Positions 7,251-15,059 of a stretch of 45,837 nt of DNA are shown piece after piece. The notes under the pieces were generated by a model. That model did not search any database, was not told the DNA's origin, and saw only the letters and a list, made by a program, of their open reading frames with translations. A program made the translations under genes and the position numbers. The stretch covers positions 1 through 45,837 of the forward strand of contig JAICIG010000004.1 in assembly GCA_025924495.1 (NCBI GenBank), read 5' to 3'. Within the stretch, counting starts at the first letter, position 1. Each line of letters starts with the position of its first letter. The stretch comes from Pirellulales bacterium (GTDB taxonomy: Bacteria; Planctomycetota; Planctomycetia; Pirellulales; JAICIG01).

Positions 7251-8378
7251 TTAGCCTCGCGGCTCAATGCGGGCGTGAGACCGACACAGTTGCTTCAGCA
7301 ACTCGGGGTCGGGCTGGGCGCTGATGCCGGGGTCGCTGCCGGCGACGACCTGCGGCGAGCCGTCGGCGCCAGACGCCAGCTCGAGCGGCGGCTGAGCGAG
7401 ATCGCGGCGGTAGAAACGACTGGAGGGGAAGATGTCGGCCGGATAGGTGAAATTGTCGAGCATGGCGAGCGCCGTGCAGATCTGCGCGCCCACAGCGCTT
7501 TCCAGCATGCCGCCCACCCAGCAAGGAATGCCGGCTTCGCGGCAGCGGTTGTGGATTGCAACGGCTGGCGTCAGGCCGCCAACTCGGCCCGGCTTCACGT
7601 TCACCCAGCCGCAACTCCCCAAATCGATCGCCTGTTCGGCGCGGGCGAGAGAGTTGATGCTCTCATCGAGACAGATCGGCGTTTGAATGGCCGATTGCAG
7701 CCGGGCATGGTCGATCAGGTCGTCATAGGCCAGCGGCTGCTCAATCATGGCCAAGTGGAAATCGTCCAGCCGGCAGAACATGTCGAAGTCATCCATGGTG
7801 TAGCCGCTGTTGCAATCGATGTGGATCGTTTGAGTGGGGAACTCATGACGCACCGCGCGGAGCATTTGCAGATCCCAACCGCGGCGGTATTTCAGTTTGA
7901 TGCGCTTGAAGCCGGCTTCGACGGCGCCGGCGATCGCATGCAACAATTCGTCGATCGAATCCATCACGCCGAAGTCTGCGCCGACGTCGACGGCGTCGCG
8001 CGTGGCGCCGAGCAACCGGTGCAACGGCTGGCCGCGGCGGCGAGTAGCAAGCGTCCACCAGGCGGTATCGAGTGCCGCCTTGGCGAACGGGTTGCCTTTA
8101 AAATGTGCGAATCGCGTTTGCAAGGCGTCGGCCGACTCGATCCACTGACCGACGACGGCTGGAGCCAGCCAGTCGCGGACGCAGAGGAAGACCGATCCGG
8201 CCCATTCCGGGCTGTAGCAAGGCGCCGCCAACGGGCTCGATTCGCCCCAACCGGCGTATTCGCCACTTTGCATTCTCACCAGTACGGATTCGACGGCCAC
8301 GTCCTCCCCATACGCGGTCCGCCAAGGGCTGATGAGCGGCATGGCGACATGAAACACTTCAATGGCGTCGATCTGCAT
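7251..8378 (-). CDS. menC: o-Succinylbenzoate synthase-like enolase-superfamily enzyme
   Basis: This is a member of the muconate-lactonizing subgroup with every active-site element in place. Numbering from an upstream TTG at 8402, these are Lys169-x-Lys171 on strand two (RIKLKYR), metal ligands Asp196 (HIDCNSG), Glu221 (MIEQPL) and Asp246 (CLDESI), and Lys270 (WVNVKPGRVGG). I start at ATG 8378 (375 residues, MQIDAIEVFHV) instead of that TTG, although neither has a clear Shine-Dalgarno sequence. Family members dehydrate SHCHC to o-succinylbenzoate in menaquinone synthesis, but some also racemise N-acylamino acids and the motifs do not separate these activities. No other men gene lies in the window. 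Confidence 0.82.
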   Translation of the reverse strand: MQIDAIEVFHVAMPLISPWRTAYGEDVAVESVLVRMQSGEYAGWGESSPLAAPCYSPEWAGSVFLCVRDWLAPAVVGQWIESADALQTRFAHFKGNPFAKAALDTAWWTLATRRRGQPLHRLLGATRDAVDVGADFGVMDSIDELLHAIAGAVEAGFKRIKLKYRRGWDLQMLRAVRHEFPTQTIHIDCNSGYTMDDFDMFCRLDDFHLAMIEQPLAYDDLIDHARLQSAIQTPICLDESINSLARAEQAIDLGSCGWVNVKPGRVGGLTPAVAIHNRCREAGIPCWVGGMLESAVGAQICTALAMLDNFTYPADIFPSSRFYRRDLAQPPLELASGADGSPQVVAGSDPGISAQPDPELLKQLCRSHARIEPRG

Positions 8379-8531
8379 GGAATACTCGAAGGTAGGAGGC
8401 AAACGGATTCTCGCGACAAGGCGCCGAGCTCAACCTTGCACTTTTTATCGCATTCATGACGCAGATGCTATCCGCACGAAAACCATTGAGAGCCTAACGA
8501 CGTGCAGTTGTGCCAAGAAAGGCAACGGCGA

Positions 8532-8647
8532 GATCACGAAAACACGAACCCCGCAAAGCACGAAATGGGCGGCAAAAAGCTGGCGAGGACCGCTCGACCA
8601 AAAGCGTTTTTTTCGCGATTCTCTTCGTGTCTTCGTTCTTTCGTGAC
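8532..8647. repeat. Imperfect inverted repeat of CACGAA-type units
   Basis: The left part (about 8532-8565) contains atcacgaaaacacgaa and agcacgaaa. The right part (about 8611-8647) holds the complementary series ttcgtgtcttcg and ctttcgtgac. The arms pair imperfectly with small gaps over roughly 30 bp. The element fills the space between menC and the molybdopterin-oxidoreductase gene, both minus strand. Its build (short purine-rich units, facing arms) parallels the 6944-7043 element, but the unit sequence differs. Confidence 0.5.
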
Positions 8648-8661
8648 CGCCCCGGCCGCCT

Positions 8662-9717
8662 TCATTCCTCAGAGGCCATCGGCGCTTCTTGAGTGCATTC
8701 AATTACAAAGGCGGCTTGCGGAGGAGCTAGCTGCTCGATGGCGGCGGGCTCGATCCGAGTAGAGCGATCGATGATTGCGGCGAACCGCTCGCCGGCTCGA
8801 TCTTCAAAGAACGTCACGCCGACAAGCGATGCGCCTGTGAAATCAGCGCCGCGCAAGTCTGCGCCGCTGAAGTCGGCGCCTTCGACATCGGCCGACGCGA
8901 AGGAAGCCTGGCGCAAGTCGGCGCCGGAAAAGTGGGCGTTCGACAGGTTGGCGCGATCCAAGCTTGCGGATGCTAGCCGGGCGCCGCGAAAGTCGGCATC
9001 GCGCAAAATGCAGTCGCGAGCGATCAAGCCAGCCAAGTCGTGGTCGCGAGCGTCGAGACTGCGCAGGTCGCGTCTGGTGAAATCGCGCGTGGCGAGTGCG
9101 GCTTGCATCTCTTGTCGCGATAGGCCTGGCGCCATGTAACGCTGCTCCAGCCACGGGTTGGCCGCGTTGTGATAGCCGGCGACGCCTTCCCAATAGCCGA
9201 GGCGGTCGGCGGCGAGCAGATCAATGCGTTCCAGCCATTTCAGGCTCTTATAAAAGTAGCGGCCTGGTACGACGACGCGGATTGGTCCGCCGTGAACCTC
9301 TTCGAGCGCCTGACCGTCGGCCGATAAAGCAACGAGGGCGCCAAGATCGCGGGCAACGTCGAGGGACAGCGAAGTGCTGTGGCCGCGCTGGCTGCGAGCG
9401 ATAAATGAGACATATCTGGCCTCGGCTGTCGGGCTAGCAATCTCCAGAAGGGCCTCCAATGCAATGCCGTCGAATACGACTCCCAGCTTCGACCACCGGG
9501 TCACGCAGTGGATGTCAATAATTCGCCGGTGCTGGCGCATGCCCCGCAACTGGGCCAGGCTGAACTGGCATGGCCTTTTGACTTCGCCTGAGATAGCGAC
9601 ATTCCAGTCTCCCCCAGGTCCTGGGCGGAGTTCGCCGATGGCGGGCCACTTGCCGGGCGCGGCTAATTGCTGGCCGGGCGGTAAATGCGGTAAATGAGGA
9701 TCGTCGGGCGGTGGCAT
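8662..9717 (-). CDS. Molybdopterin-dependent oxidoreductase fused to pentapeptide repeats
   Basis: The protein has 351 residues. Residues about 25-195 form a sulfite-oxidase/MsrP-type molybdopterin domain. The block IDIHCVTRWSKLG places Cys71 as the expected molybdenum ligand, and 'HGGPIRVVVPGRYFYKSLKWL' is the second family signature. From about residue 205 to 305 the sequence turns into pentapeptide repeats (units such as ADFRG, ANLSN, ADLRQ, ADFSG, ADFTG), which build a right-handed quadrilateral beta-helix, then a short acidic tail. There is no Tat or Sec signal peptide, so it is probably cytoplasmic, unlike most MsrP relatives. The natural substrate is unknown. The fusion is continuous in one frame with no sign of assembly error. 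Confidence 0.82.
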   Translation of the reverse strand: MPPPDDPHLPHLPPGQQLAAPGKWPAIGELRPGPGGDWNVAISGEVKRPCQFSLAQLRGMRQHRRIIDIHCVTRWSKLGVVFDGIALEALLEIASPTAEARYVSFIARSQRGHSTSLSLDVARDLGALVALSADGQALEEVHGGPIRVVVPGRYFYKSLKWLERIDLLAADRLGYWEGVAGYHNAANPWLEQRYMAPGLSRQEMQAALATRDFTRRDLRSLDARDHDLAGLIARDCILRDADFRGARLASASLDRANLSNAHFSGADLRQASFASADVEGADFSGADLRGADFTGASLVGVTFFEDRAGERFAAIIDRSTRIEPAAIEQLAPPQAAFVIECTQEAPMASEE

Positions 9718-9809
9718 TTTAGGGGCCTGGCTTGCCTGGTGCGATTGTCACGGCAGCAACCGCAGGTAACATGAATGGTACTCGACTTTCGCCTGTCCAG
9801 GAGCCCGGA

Positions 9810-10481
9810 ATGCCTTTGATTCAGTTCGGCTGTCCCCGTTGCGGTGCAACGGCGCAAATCGACAGCTCGATGGCAGGCCGCGAGACGCAATGTCCGGGTT
9901 GTGGAAATCTAGCGACGGTAGTCGCAGCCCCGCCGATTGGCATGGGGCTGCCTCCAATCAGCGGCGGCCCGCCGCCGGTGGCCAGCGGTCCGCCCCCGAT
10001 GGCTGCGCCGCCCCGAGTTGGCGCCGGTGCTCCGCCGATCGCCGCCGGCGCGCCGCCCGTGGCGGGCGCTCGTCCGCCCCTGCCTGGCGCTCCGCCTTTT
10101 GTTGGCGGGGCGCCGCCTGTAGCAGTCGGCGCTCCGCCGCCGCGAATTGCGCCTGCCGTCGTGATTGCTGGAATTCCGCCGGTCGCCGTGGCTCCGGCAT
10201 CCACTAGCGCTCCGCCGCTGTCGGCGGCGCCCGGTCCCCTGGCTGCAGTCGCGGCTCCTGTAATGCCTGCTGTGCCCGCGCCTGTTATCCCTGTCGGCGT
10301 TCCAACCGTGGCTCCGGCCGCCGAACCCGCTGCGGAACCCGCCGGACGACAGCGTCCCTTACGAAAATTATCGCCTGAGGACAAGGCGCAACGGCGGTTG
10401 CGCCGCAATATCATCATGGCGGCTGCAGGCATCGCGATTTTGATGATCGTGATGTCGCTCTTATTGAAACTGAGCGGGTGA
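9810..10481 (+). CDS. Zinc-ribbon, Pro/Ala-rich, tail-anchored membrane protein
   Basis: Starting at ATG 9810 (AGGAG 6 nt upstream; the longer frame to 9732 is not supported) the product is 223 residues. It begins with a zinc ribbon, FGCPRCG and CPGCG. About 130 residues of low-complexity Pro/Ala/Gly sequence with recurrent GAPPVA/GGPPP units follow, then a basic stretch, and it ends in one hydrophobic helix (residues about 200-220) with only a few residues after it. This architecture, N-terminal ribbon in the cytoplasm, flexible linker and C-terminal anchor, is common in planctomycetes, and its function is unknown. It is convergent with mtdB (21-bp gap). Confidence 0.75.
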   Translation: MPLIQFGCPRCGATAQIDSSMAGRETQCPGCGNLATVVAAPPIGMGLPPISGGPPPVASGPPPMAAPPRVGAGAPPIAAGAPPVAGARPPLPGAPPFVGGAPPVAVGAPPPRIAPAVVIAGIPPVAVAPASTSAPPLSAAPGPLAAVAAPVMPAVPAPVIPVGVPTVAPAAEPAAEPAGRQRPLRKLSPEDKAQRRLRRNIIMAAAGIAILMIVMSLLLKLSG

Positions 10482-10502
10482 GGCGCCGATAGATGGTCGG
10501 CT

Positions 10503-11366
10503 CTACAGACCCCGGCCAATCTCGAATAGCTCCTCTGCGTCGAGGATTTGATCATTCGAGGCGAACAGGCGAGCAATAGCCGCTTTGTGGATCTTCATTT
10601 TGGTTCCGCCTACGCCAATGGCGCCGTAACAAAAGGCGCCATGCTGCTCGACCGCCTTATCCGTGATGCCGATCCCGGCCAATCCGGCGGGAGGAACCGC
10701 GTTGAGATCGATCGCCACACGCAGGCTTTTTGCCTCATGGCGGGTTTGCTCTGAGAGTAGTTCAATGCCTGCCGCTCCGGCGGCAATAATGATCTGAACT
10801 CCTTCGAGTGCAGCCGCGGCCTCGCCGGCGCTACTTATAGCATGCGCCGTCAAGGTTGCCTCGGGAACGTGCTTGGCGATGGCTGCGCAAGCTTCTTGAG
10901 CCCGCGGCAGCGAGCGCGAAGCGGCCCGCACTTCGGCGCCCGACCTCGCCAGCAACCGCACGACGCGCTGACCTACTGGACCGGTCGCCGCCAGCACGAG
11001 CGCTTTCGCGCCGGCCAGCGGCACGTGCTTGGCGGCCGCTAACACCGCGGCCGCCGCAGTAGTATTCGCCCCATTCGAATCGAGCATGACCGAAACGCGC
11101 ATCGGTCCAAAAAAAGATTTGCGAACCGCTGCCAGCACGGCTTCGCCGGCCGCTACGTCCGAGCCGCCGACAAAGATCGCCGTCGAATGCAAGTCGGAGG
11201 GTCCACGGGTGAAAATGGCCCCGTGAACCCGCTCGCGTACATTTTCAGCCGTAATACCCTGATGCCGCAACAGGTGGTCGACGCCTGCGTCAATCGCCAC
11301 GACGCTATCGAACACGCTGGGCTGCGCGTCGGTATCGAGCTGCACCAGGATCTTCGGCTTGCTCAT
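10503..11366 (-). CDS. mtdB: NAD(P)-dependent methylene-tetrahydromethanopterin dehydrogenase
   Basis: The enzyme oxidises methylene-H4MPT to methenyl-H4MPT in the archaeal-type C1 pathway that takes formaldehyde towards formate. The 287-residue length matches the MtdA/MtdB family. The N-terminal catalytic domain includes 'VVAIDAGVDHLL' and 'GAIFTRGP', then 'FVGGSD' and 'SNGANTTAAAAV'. A Rossmann domain follows with LVLAATGPVGQRVVRLL and 'AIDLNAVPPAG', and a conserved C-terminal 'YGAIGVGGTKMKIHKAAI'. MtdB cannot be separated with certainty from MtdC or MtdA by eye. It lies 12 bp after fae on the same strand, so the two enzymes acting in sequence are in one operon. Confidence 0.88.
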   Translation of the reverse strand: MSKPKILVQLDTDAQPSVFDSVVAIDAGVDHLLRHQGITAENVRERVHGAIFTRGPSDLHSTAIFVGGSDVAAGEAVLAAVRKSFFGPMRVSVMLDSNGANTTAAAAVLAAAKHVPLAGAKALVLAATGPVGQRVVRLLARSGAEVRAASRSLPRAQEACAAIAKHVPEATLTAHAISSAGEAAAALEGVQIIIAAGAAGIELLSEQTRHEAKSLRVAIDLNAVPPAGLAGIGITDKAVEQHGAFCYGAIGVGGTKMKIHKAAIARLFASNDQILDAEELFEIGRGL

Positions 11367-11378
11367 GATCCAGCGCGG

Positions 11379-11879
11379 TTAGAAGCCGCGGAACGGATGC
11401 TTGGCCGAATCCTTGCCGGCAACCATCTCGTCGGCTGTCGGTTTGCCGCCCATGGCGTTCACGATGGCCTGCTTGGTGGCTTCGTAGTTGTAGTCGTAGA
11501 TCTTCTTATCATCTTGGGCGGCAGGGTGAATAAACACGCCGCAAACGATGACGAGATTCTCTGCCTGGTTCTTGGGTATCACGCCGCCGGCGACCGAGTC
11601 GGCCACGGCCTTTGCCACGGCGGCCTGAGCGGGGCCAAACATCTGCACGGCCTGCTTCATGCCCTTGATGGTGACCTTGGTAATCAGCACGGTCGCCGGC
11701 TTGACAGCCAGATTGGGTGTGAGGACCGCCAGCAAGTTGCTATGCCCTTCGCTCTGGCGAGCCAAGGCATTGGCGAACGCAATTCCGACCGGACCTTCTT
11801 TGCTCCCGATCAACAAGTCGATGTGCGCAATTTCATTGCCTTCGCCCGCCAAGGCTTCCCCAATGTACATGGACGACAT
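11379..11879 (-). CDS. fae: Formaldehyde-activating enzyme
   Basis: Fae condenses formaldehyde with tetrahydromethanopterin to give methylene-H4MPT. The protein has 166 residues, typical of stand-alone Fae, with the diagnostic N-terminal block 'GEGNEIAHIDLLIG'. His19 corresponds to the catalytic histidine, and 'GHSNLLAVLTPNLAVKPATV' and 'PKNQAENLVIVCGVFIHP' are further family blocks. A GGAG motif lies 8 nt upstream of the ATG. The product is the substrate of the enzyme encoded by the next gene. It is divergent from the CAP-domain gene across a 400-bp gap. In planctomycetes these genes are usually explained by formaldehyde detoxification or an ancestral C1 pathway, not by full methylotrophy. 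Confidence 0.95.
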   Translation of the reverse strand: MSSMYIGEALAGEGNEIAHIDLLIGSKEGPVGIAFANALARQSEGHSNLLAVLTPNLAVKPATVLITKVTIKGMKQAVQMFGPAQAAVAKAVADSVAGGVIPKNQAENLVIVCGVFIHPAAQDDKKIYDYNYEATKQAIVNAMGGKPTADEMVAGKDSAKHPFRGF

Positions 11880-12280
11880 AGCTGTTTCTCCGGTCAGTGC
11901 ACTTAAGTTGTTTCGCTTCCGAGATTTAATCGGATCGTCCTCACGCAGCCATGCGACTCGGCGCGTGCGCAGCTCGTACGTCTAGCGGGACGATGGATCG
12001 AACGATAACAAACCGCCGCTCAATTGCAACTACCCGCTGCCGCCCCAATTGAATTCCTTGCCGCCCCCCAATGGCCCCCTTGCCCGCGGTTTTCCGGCGG
12101 TTAAGCTGGCAGACTTCGTTGGAAAAGTTTCTTCAATCGGAAGTTTTTTTCCAACCTGCCTATTTTTATGCCGCTCGCCACAGGGCAGGCCTTGAAGCGT
12201 CCGGCGGCACTCGAGCAAGCCATCCGCGATCGACGTGTTGCGGCTAGCGCGCAATCGATTTCACGAAAGGAGGACCAACG
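11880..12280. other. Divergent intergenic region between fae and the CAP-domain gene
   Basis: This 401-bp stretch has no convincing gene. It holds an 8-bp outer stem (12119-12126 with 12147-12154) enclosing a short inner stem (cttc/gaag) followed on the plus strand by seven Ts, a weak terminator-like hairpin with no upstream plus-strand gene to serve. It also carries the AAAGGAGG ribosome-binding site of the CAP gene at 12266-12273. It must contain the promoters of both flanking genes, but I cannot point to convincing boxes. Confidence 0.5.
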
Positions 12281-12709
12281 ATGTTGGTTGAATCACTGGC
12301 GGCGCTCTTTTTTTTGGCCTTCCCTGGCGAGATGCCTAACGCTGTGAAGCCAGCGCCGGAAAAGCCCAAGGCGCCGCTGATGCACCCGGTTGAAAAAGAA
12401 ATTCTGCAGTACACTAACGCGGAGCGGTCGCGTTATGGGCTGCCGCCACTGAAAGCAGACGAGATGTTGCTGAAGTCGGCTCGCGGTCACGCGATTTGGA
12501 TGACAAGTCGCCGGACGCTGCAACATACGCGGCAAGCGGTGGCCGAGAACATTGCGCAAGGTCAGAGTTCGGCGCGTGAGGTGGTCCGCGATTGGATGCG
12601 TTCGCCTGGCCATCGCGCTAATATTTTGAGCCGGCGACATGGCCGAATTGGGGTGGCTGCCTATGTGGCCGGCAATGGCCAGATTTACTGGTGCCAACAG
12701 TTCGAGTAA
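12281..12709 (+). CDS. CAP (SCP/PR1-like) domain protein, probably exported
   Basis: The protein has 142 residues. A hydrophobic N-terminal stretch (LAALFFLAF) without the usual basic residues acts as a likely but atypical signal peptide. A Pro/Lys linker then leads into a compact CAP domain. Family residues are visible in order: NAERSRYGLPPL at the first helix, the first histidine in 'LQHTRQ', the glutamate in 'AENIAQG', and the closing 'WMRSPGHRANIL' and 'IYWCQQF'. It has an excellent Shine-Dalgarno sequence (AAAGGAGG, 7 nt before ATG). Bacterial CAP proteins are extracellular and mostly of unknown activity. It lies 104 bp before the ATP-grasp gene on the same strand. Confidence 0.85.
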   Translation: MLVESLAALFFLAFPGEMPNAVKPAPEKPKAPLMHPVEKEILQYTNAERSRYGLPPLKADEMLLKSARGHAIWMTSRRTLQHTRQAVAENIAQGQSSAREVVRDWMRSPGHRANILSRRHGRIGVAAYVAGNGQIYWCQQFE

Positions 12710-12813
12710 TGCGGCATGCTCGAAGCGGCTCGCCCTCTTCGACGTGCCGCTGCGCTCATCGGCTGAAATCTGGCAGCGCTGACCATCGCACATAATGCGG
12801 CTACCATATCGCG

Positions 12814-13947
12814 ATGGTCGAGACGCTAGTCATTGTGGGAGCCAGCGCCCGCGCCGCAGCCTTTTCGGCGCGGCGCGCCGGCTTTCTGCCTGTCTGCGGG
12901 GATCTATTCGCCGATGCGGACCTGCAGGGCTGTTGCCCAGCGTTCTCCACGGCCGACTATCCTGCCGGACTGGCTGACATCGCGCTTGCGGCGTCATCCG
13001 GGCCATGGATGTACACGGGCGGCTTGGAGAATTACCCGTCGCTTGTCGACCGGATCAGCAAGCATCGCCAGCTCTGGGGCGTTGCGCCCGATGAATTGAA
13101 CCGCATTCGCGACCCGGAGCTGGTAGCCGACTGCTTGCGTCTAGCCGGCCTGCCATGTCCTGACGTCCAGGCCACGCCAACGGGACTTCCGCTCGACGGA
13201 TCGTGGCTGCTCAAAAGTCGGCGCTCGAGCGGAGGCGGCCAGGTTTTTCCCTGGCGCGGTCAGCGTGTCGATCGGGAGACCCGCAGTGGATGGTACTTCC
13301 AGCAGCGAATTGCAGGCACGCCTTGCTCCGCAGTGTATGTGGCGGCTGCCGGCAGGGGGACTCTTTTGGGCGCCACCGAACAGCTGCTCGCAGAGCCGGT
13401 GGCTGGCAGGACGTTTTGCTATGCTGGTTCGATCGGGCCCCGCCAGTTCTTGCCGGCTCAGATAGCCGAGTTGGAACGACTTGGAAACGTGCTGGCCGCC
13501 GAGTTTCATCTGCGCGGATTATTCGGCGTCGATGCAATCGCTGCTGGCGACGCGGTGCTGCCGGTGGAGATCAATCCGCGTTACGTCGCCTCGACAGAAA
13601 TTCTCGAAAGAGCCTTGGGGTTCTCAGCGATCGCGTTGCACGCCGCCGCCTGCCGCGCAGATGAACTGCCGGCCGCCTTGCGACTGCCGGTTCCCAGTGT
13701 TTACTGCGGCAAGGAGATCCTCTATGCCCGACGGGATATTGTCATCGACAAAGAATTGACTGCGGAATGGCTCGCTTTAAGCCAAGCGTCACTCTGGCCG
13801 GACGTTGCCGATGTGCCAGCACCCGGCTCGCACATTTCGGCGGGGCAGCCGGTTGTAACGCTGTTTGCCTCGGCTGGCGATCCAAATTCGGTTCGCCAAA
13901 AGTTGGCAGATGAATCAGCTCGATGGCAGCGGCGACTAGGCGGCTGA
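12814..13947 (+). CDS. ATP-grasp ligase of the type found with H4MPT-linked C1 genes
   Basis: The protein has 377 residues. It shows an N-terminal pre-ATP-grasp Rossmann-like part (LVIVGASARAAAFSARRAG), a Gly-rich phosphate loop 'LLKSRRSSGGGQV' at about 132-144, and the metal-binding triad Asp240 (FGVDAI) plus Glu252-x-Asn254 (VEINPRY). A C-terminal segment 'PGSHISAGQPVVTLFASA' resembles the carboxylase-like tail of COG2232-type proteins. ATP-grasp proteins of this kind recur next to archaeal-type C1 genes in methylotrophs and planctomycetes and are suspected to act in cofactor (methanofuran or H4MPT) synthesis. Here fae and mtdB lie less than 3 kb away. The exact ligation reaction is unknown. 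It converges on plsC with a 14-bp gap. Confidence 0.75.
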   Translation: MVETLVIVGASARAAAFSARRAGFLPVCGDLFADADLQGCCPAFSTADYPAGLADIALAASSGPWMYTGGLENYPSLVDRISKHRQLWGVAPDELNRIRDPELVADCLRLAGLPCPDVQATPTGLPLDGSWLLKSRRSSGGGQVFPWRGQRVDRETRSGWYFQQRIAGTPCSAVYVAAAGRGTLLGATEQLLAEPVAGRTFCYAGSIGPRQFLPAQIAELERLGNVLAAEFHLRGLFGVDAIAAGDAVLPVEINPRYVASTEILERALGFSAIALHAAACRADELPAALRLPVPSVYCGKEILYARRDIVIDKELTAEWLALSQASLWPDVADVPAPGSHISAGQPVVTLFASAGDPNSVRQKLADESARWQRRLGG

Positions 13948-13961
13948 GTTTGTCGTTTGTC

Positions 13962-14738
13962 TCAAACTTCTTGCAGCCCGTGTTTCCAGCGTTTGCCCGC
14001 CAACTCCGGCTCGTAATCATCGACTCCTGCCAGGTTGGCGATTTCGACCATGAAACGCTTGGTGAGTTCTTCCAATGCTTCACGGTCTCCGTCGCGGCCG
14101 TAGAACTCGGAAATATCGATCGCGCGTCCGACCTTCAGCCGCGTCCGGGCGTTCATTAGCAGAAAGCCCAAGGTCGTGCCGTCGTTGGGAGAGCCTTCGA
14201 TATAACAAGGAATGACCGGGACTCTCGCCTTGAGGGCGACCATCGCCGCGCCGGGTCGCCCGGGCAACATAAAACCCTTGCTATCGTTAATCCGGCCCTC
14301 GGGAAACATGCCCACCAGGTCGCCCTGCCGAGCATATCGCATGGCTAGTTTCGTCGCAGCGGTGTCGATGCCGCCACGACCGACGGGAATCGCCTGGAGA
14401 ATGCGCAGCGGCAAACCAGTGGCCGGATGTTGAAAATACTCGCGAGCCACCATCCAATGCACTGGGCGGTCGCAGGCCAGTGCAATAAATGCTGGATCAA
14501 TCGGGCCAATATGGTTGCAGACGATCACCGCTCCCTGGTTCTTCGGCAACGCAACGCGACCGCGGACTTCGGCTCGCCATCGCACCTTGGTCATCCAGAC
14601 GTTGAACATATAGAGCGGGAACTGGGCAGGAGTAAAGCGATTGCGTCGATAGACGGCCCAGACCCATACGACGAACGCCAAGGCCAATAAAGCCAACACA
14701 CAAGCGGCAAGGCTTCGGGTGGCGTCGTCAGATAACAT
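13962..14738 (-). CDS. plsC: 1-acyl-sn-glycerol-3-phosphate acyltransferase-like protein
   Basis: This is an inner-membrane acyltransferase of the PlsC family, expected to transfer an acyl chain to lysophosphatidic acid in phospholipid synthesis. Starting at ATG 14738 (258 residues; the TTG at 14756 is less likely) it opens with one transmembrane helix (LAACVLALLALAFVVWVW). It then shows the catalytic HX4D motif as NHIGPID, a substrate block 'AIPVGRGG', the FPEGR motif (MFPEGRINDSKG) and 'VPVIPCYIEG'. All four acyltransferase blocks are present, so it should be active, although close paralogues acylate other lipids. Confidence 0.88.
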   Translation of the reverse strand: MLSDDATRSLAACVLALLALAFVVWVWAVYRRNRFTPAQFPLYMFNVWMTKVRWRAEVRGRVALPKNQGAVIVCNHIGPIDPAFIALACDRPVHWMVAREYFQHPATGLPLRILQAIPVGRGGIDTAATKLAMRYARQGDLVGMFPEGRINDSKGFMLPGRPGAAMVALKARVPVIPCYIEGSPNDGTTLGFLLMNARTRLKVGRAIDISEFYGRDGDREALEELTKRFMVEIANLAGVDDYEPELAGKRWKHGLQEV

Positions 14739-15059
14739 AGTCGCTAGTTCCAACAAATGATGGTTATGAAGGGGAACCGGGTTTCAGCGGATGCACGCCG
14801 TTTCATGTGCGCCGGCCAGCAGTGTTCAAGCTGGGCGGTTCCGCGCGCGATTCCGGTCCGAGGCTATATTCTACGGCCCGGGGTCGGGTTGATAAATCGA
14901 GACGCTGCGGCCATTCTAGCTAAAAGTAGCTCTCATTCAGGCGATAAGACGCCGAATCTGTAACGTAGAAACGCCATTTTTCGACCCGCCGGACCCTTGC
15001 AAGTCAGCAACTGTCGACTCCGGCGAATGTCAGCAGACTCAATAAAAAGCGATAAGTCC
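14739..15059. other. Divergent intergenic region between plsC and the phosphodiesterase gene
   Basis: This 321-bp stretch contains no supportable gene. A plus-strand TTGATA at about 14889 could be a -35 box, but its -10 partner is poor. No repeat or strong hairpin is visible. Confidence 0.4.

Noticed and set aside
7275..8459. 394-codon open frame antisense to the menC-like gene
   Set aside because: The opposite strand encodes a full enolase-superfamily enzyme with all active-site residues; this frame has no motifs.
12030..12254. 74-codon minus-strand frame upstream of fae
   Set aside because: It has no ribosome-binding site, no recognisable product, and lies across a hairpin and T-rich stretch typical of non-coding DNA.
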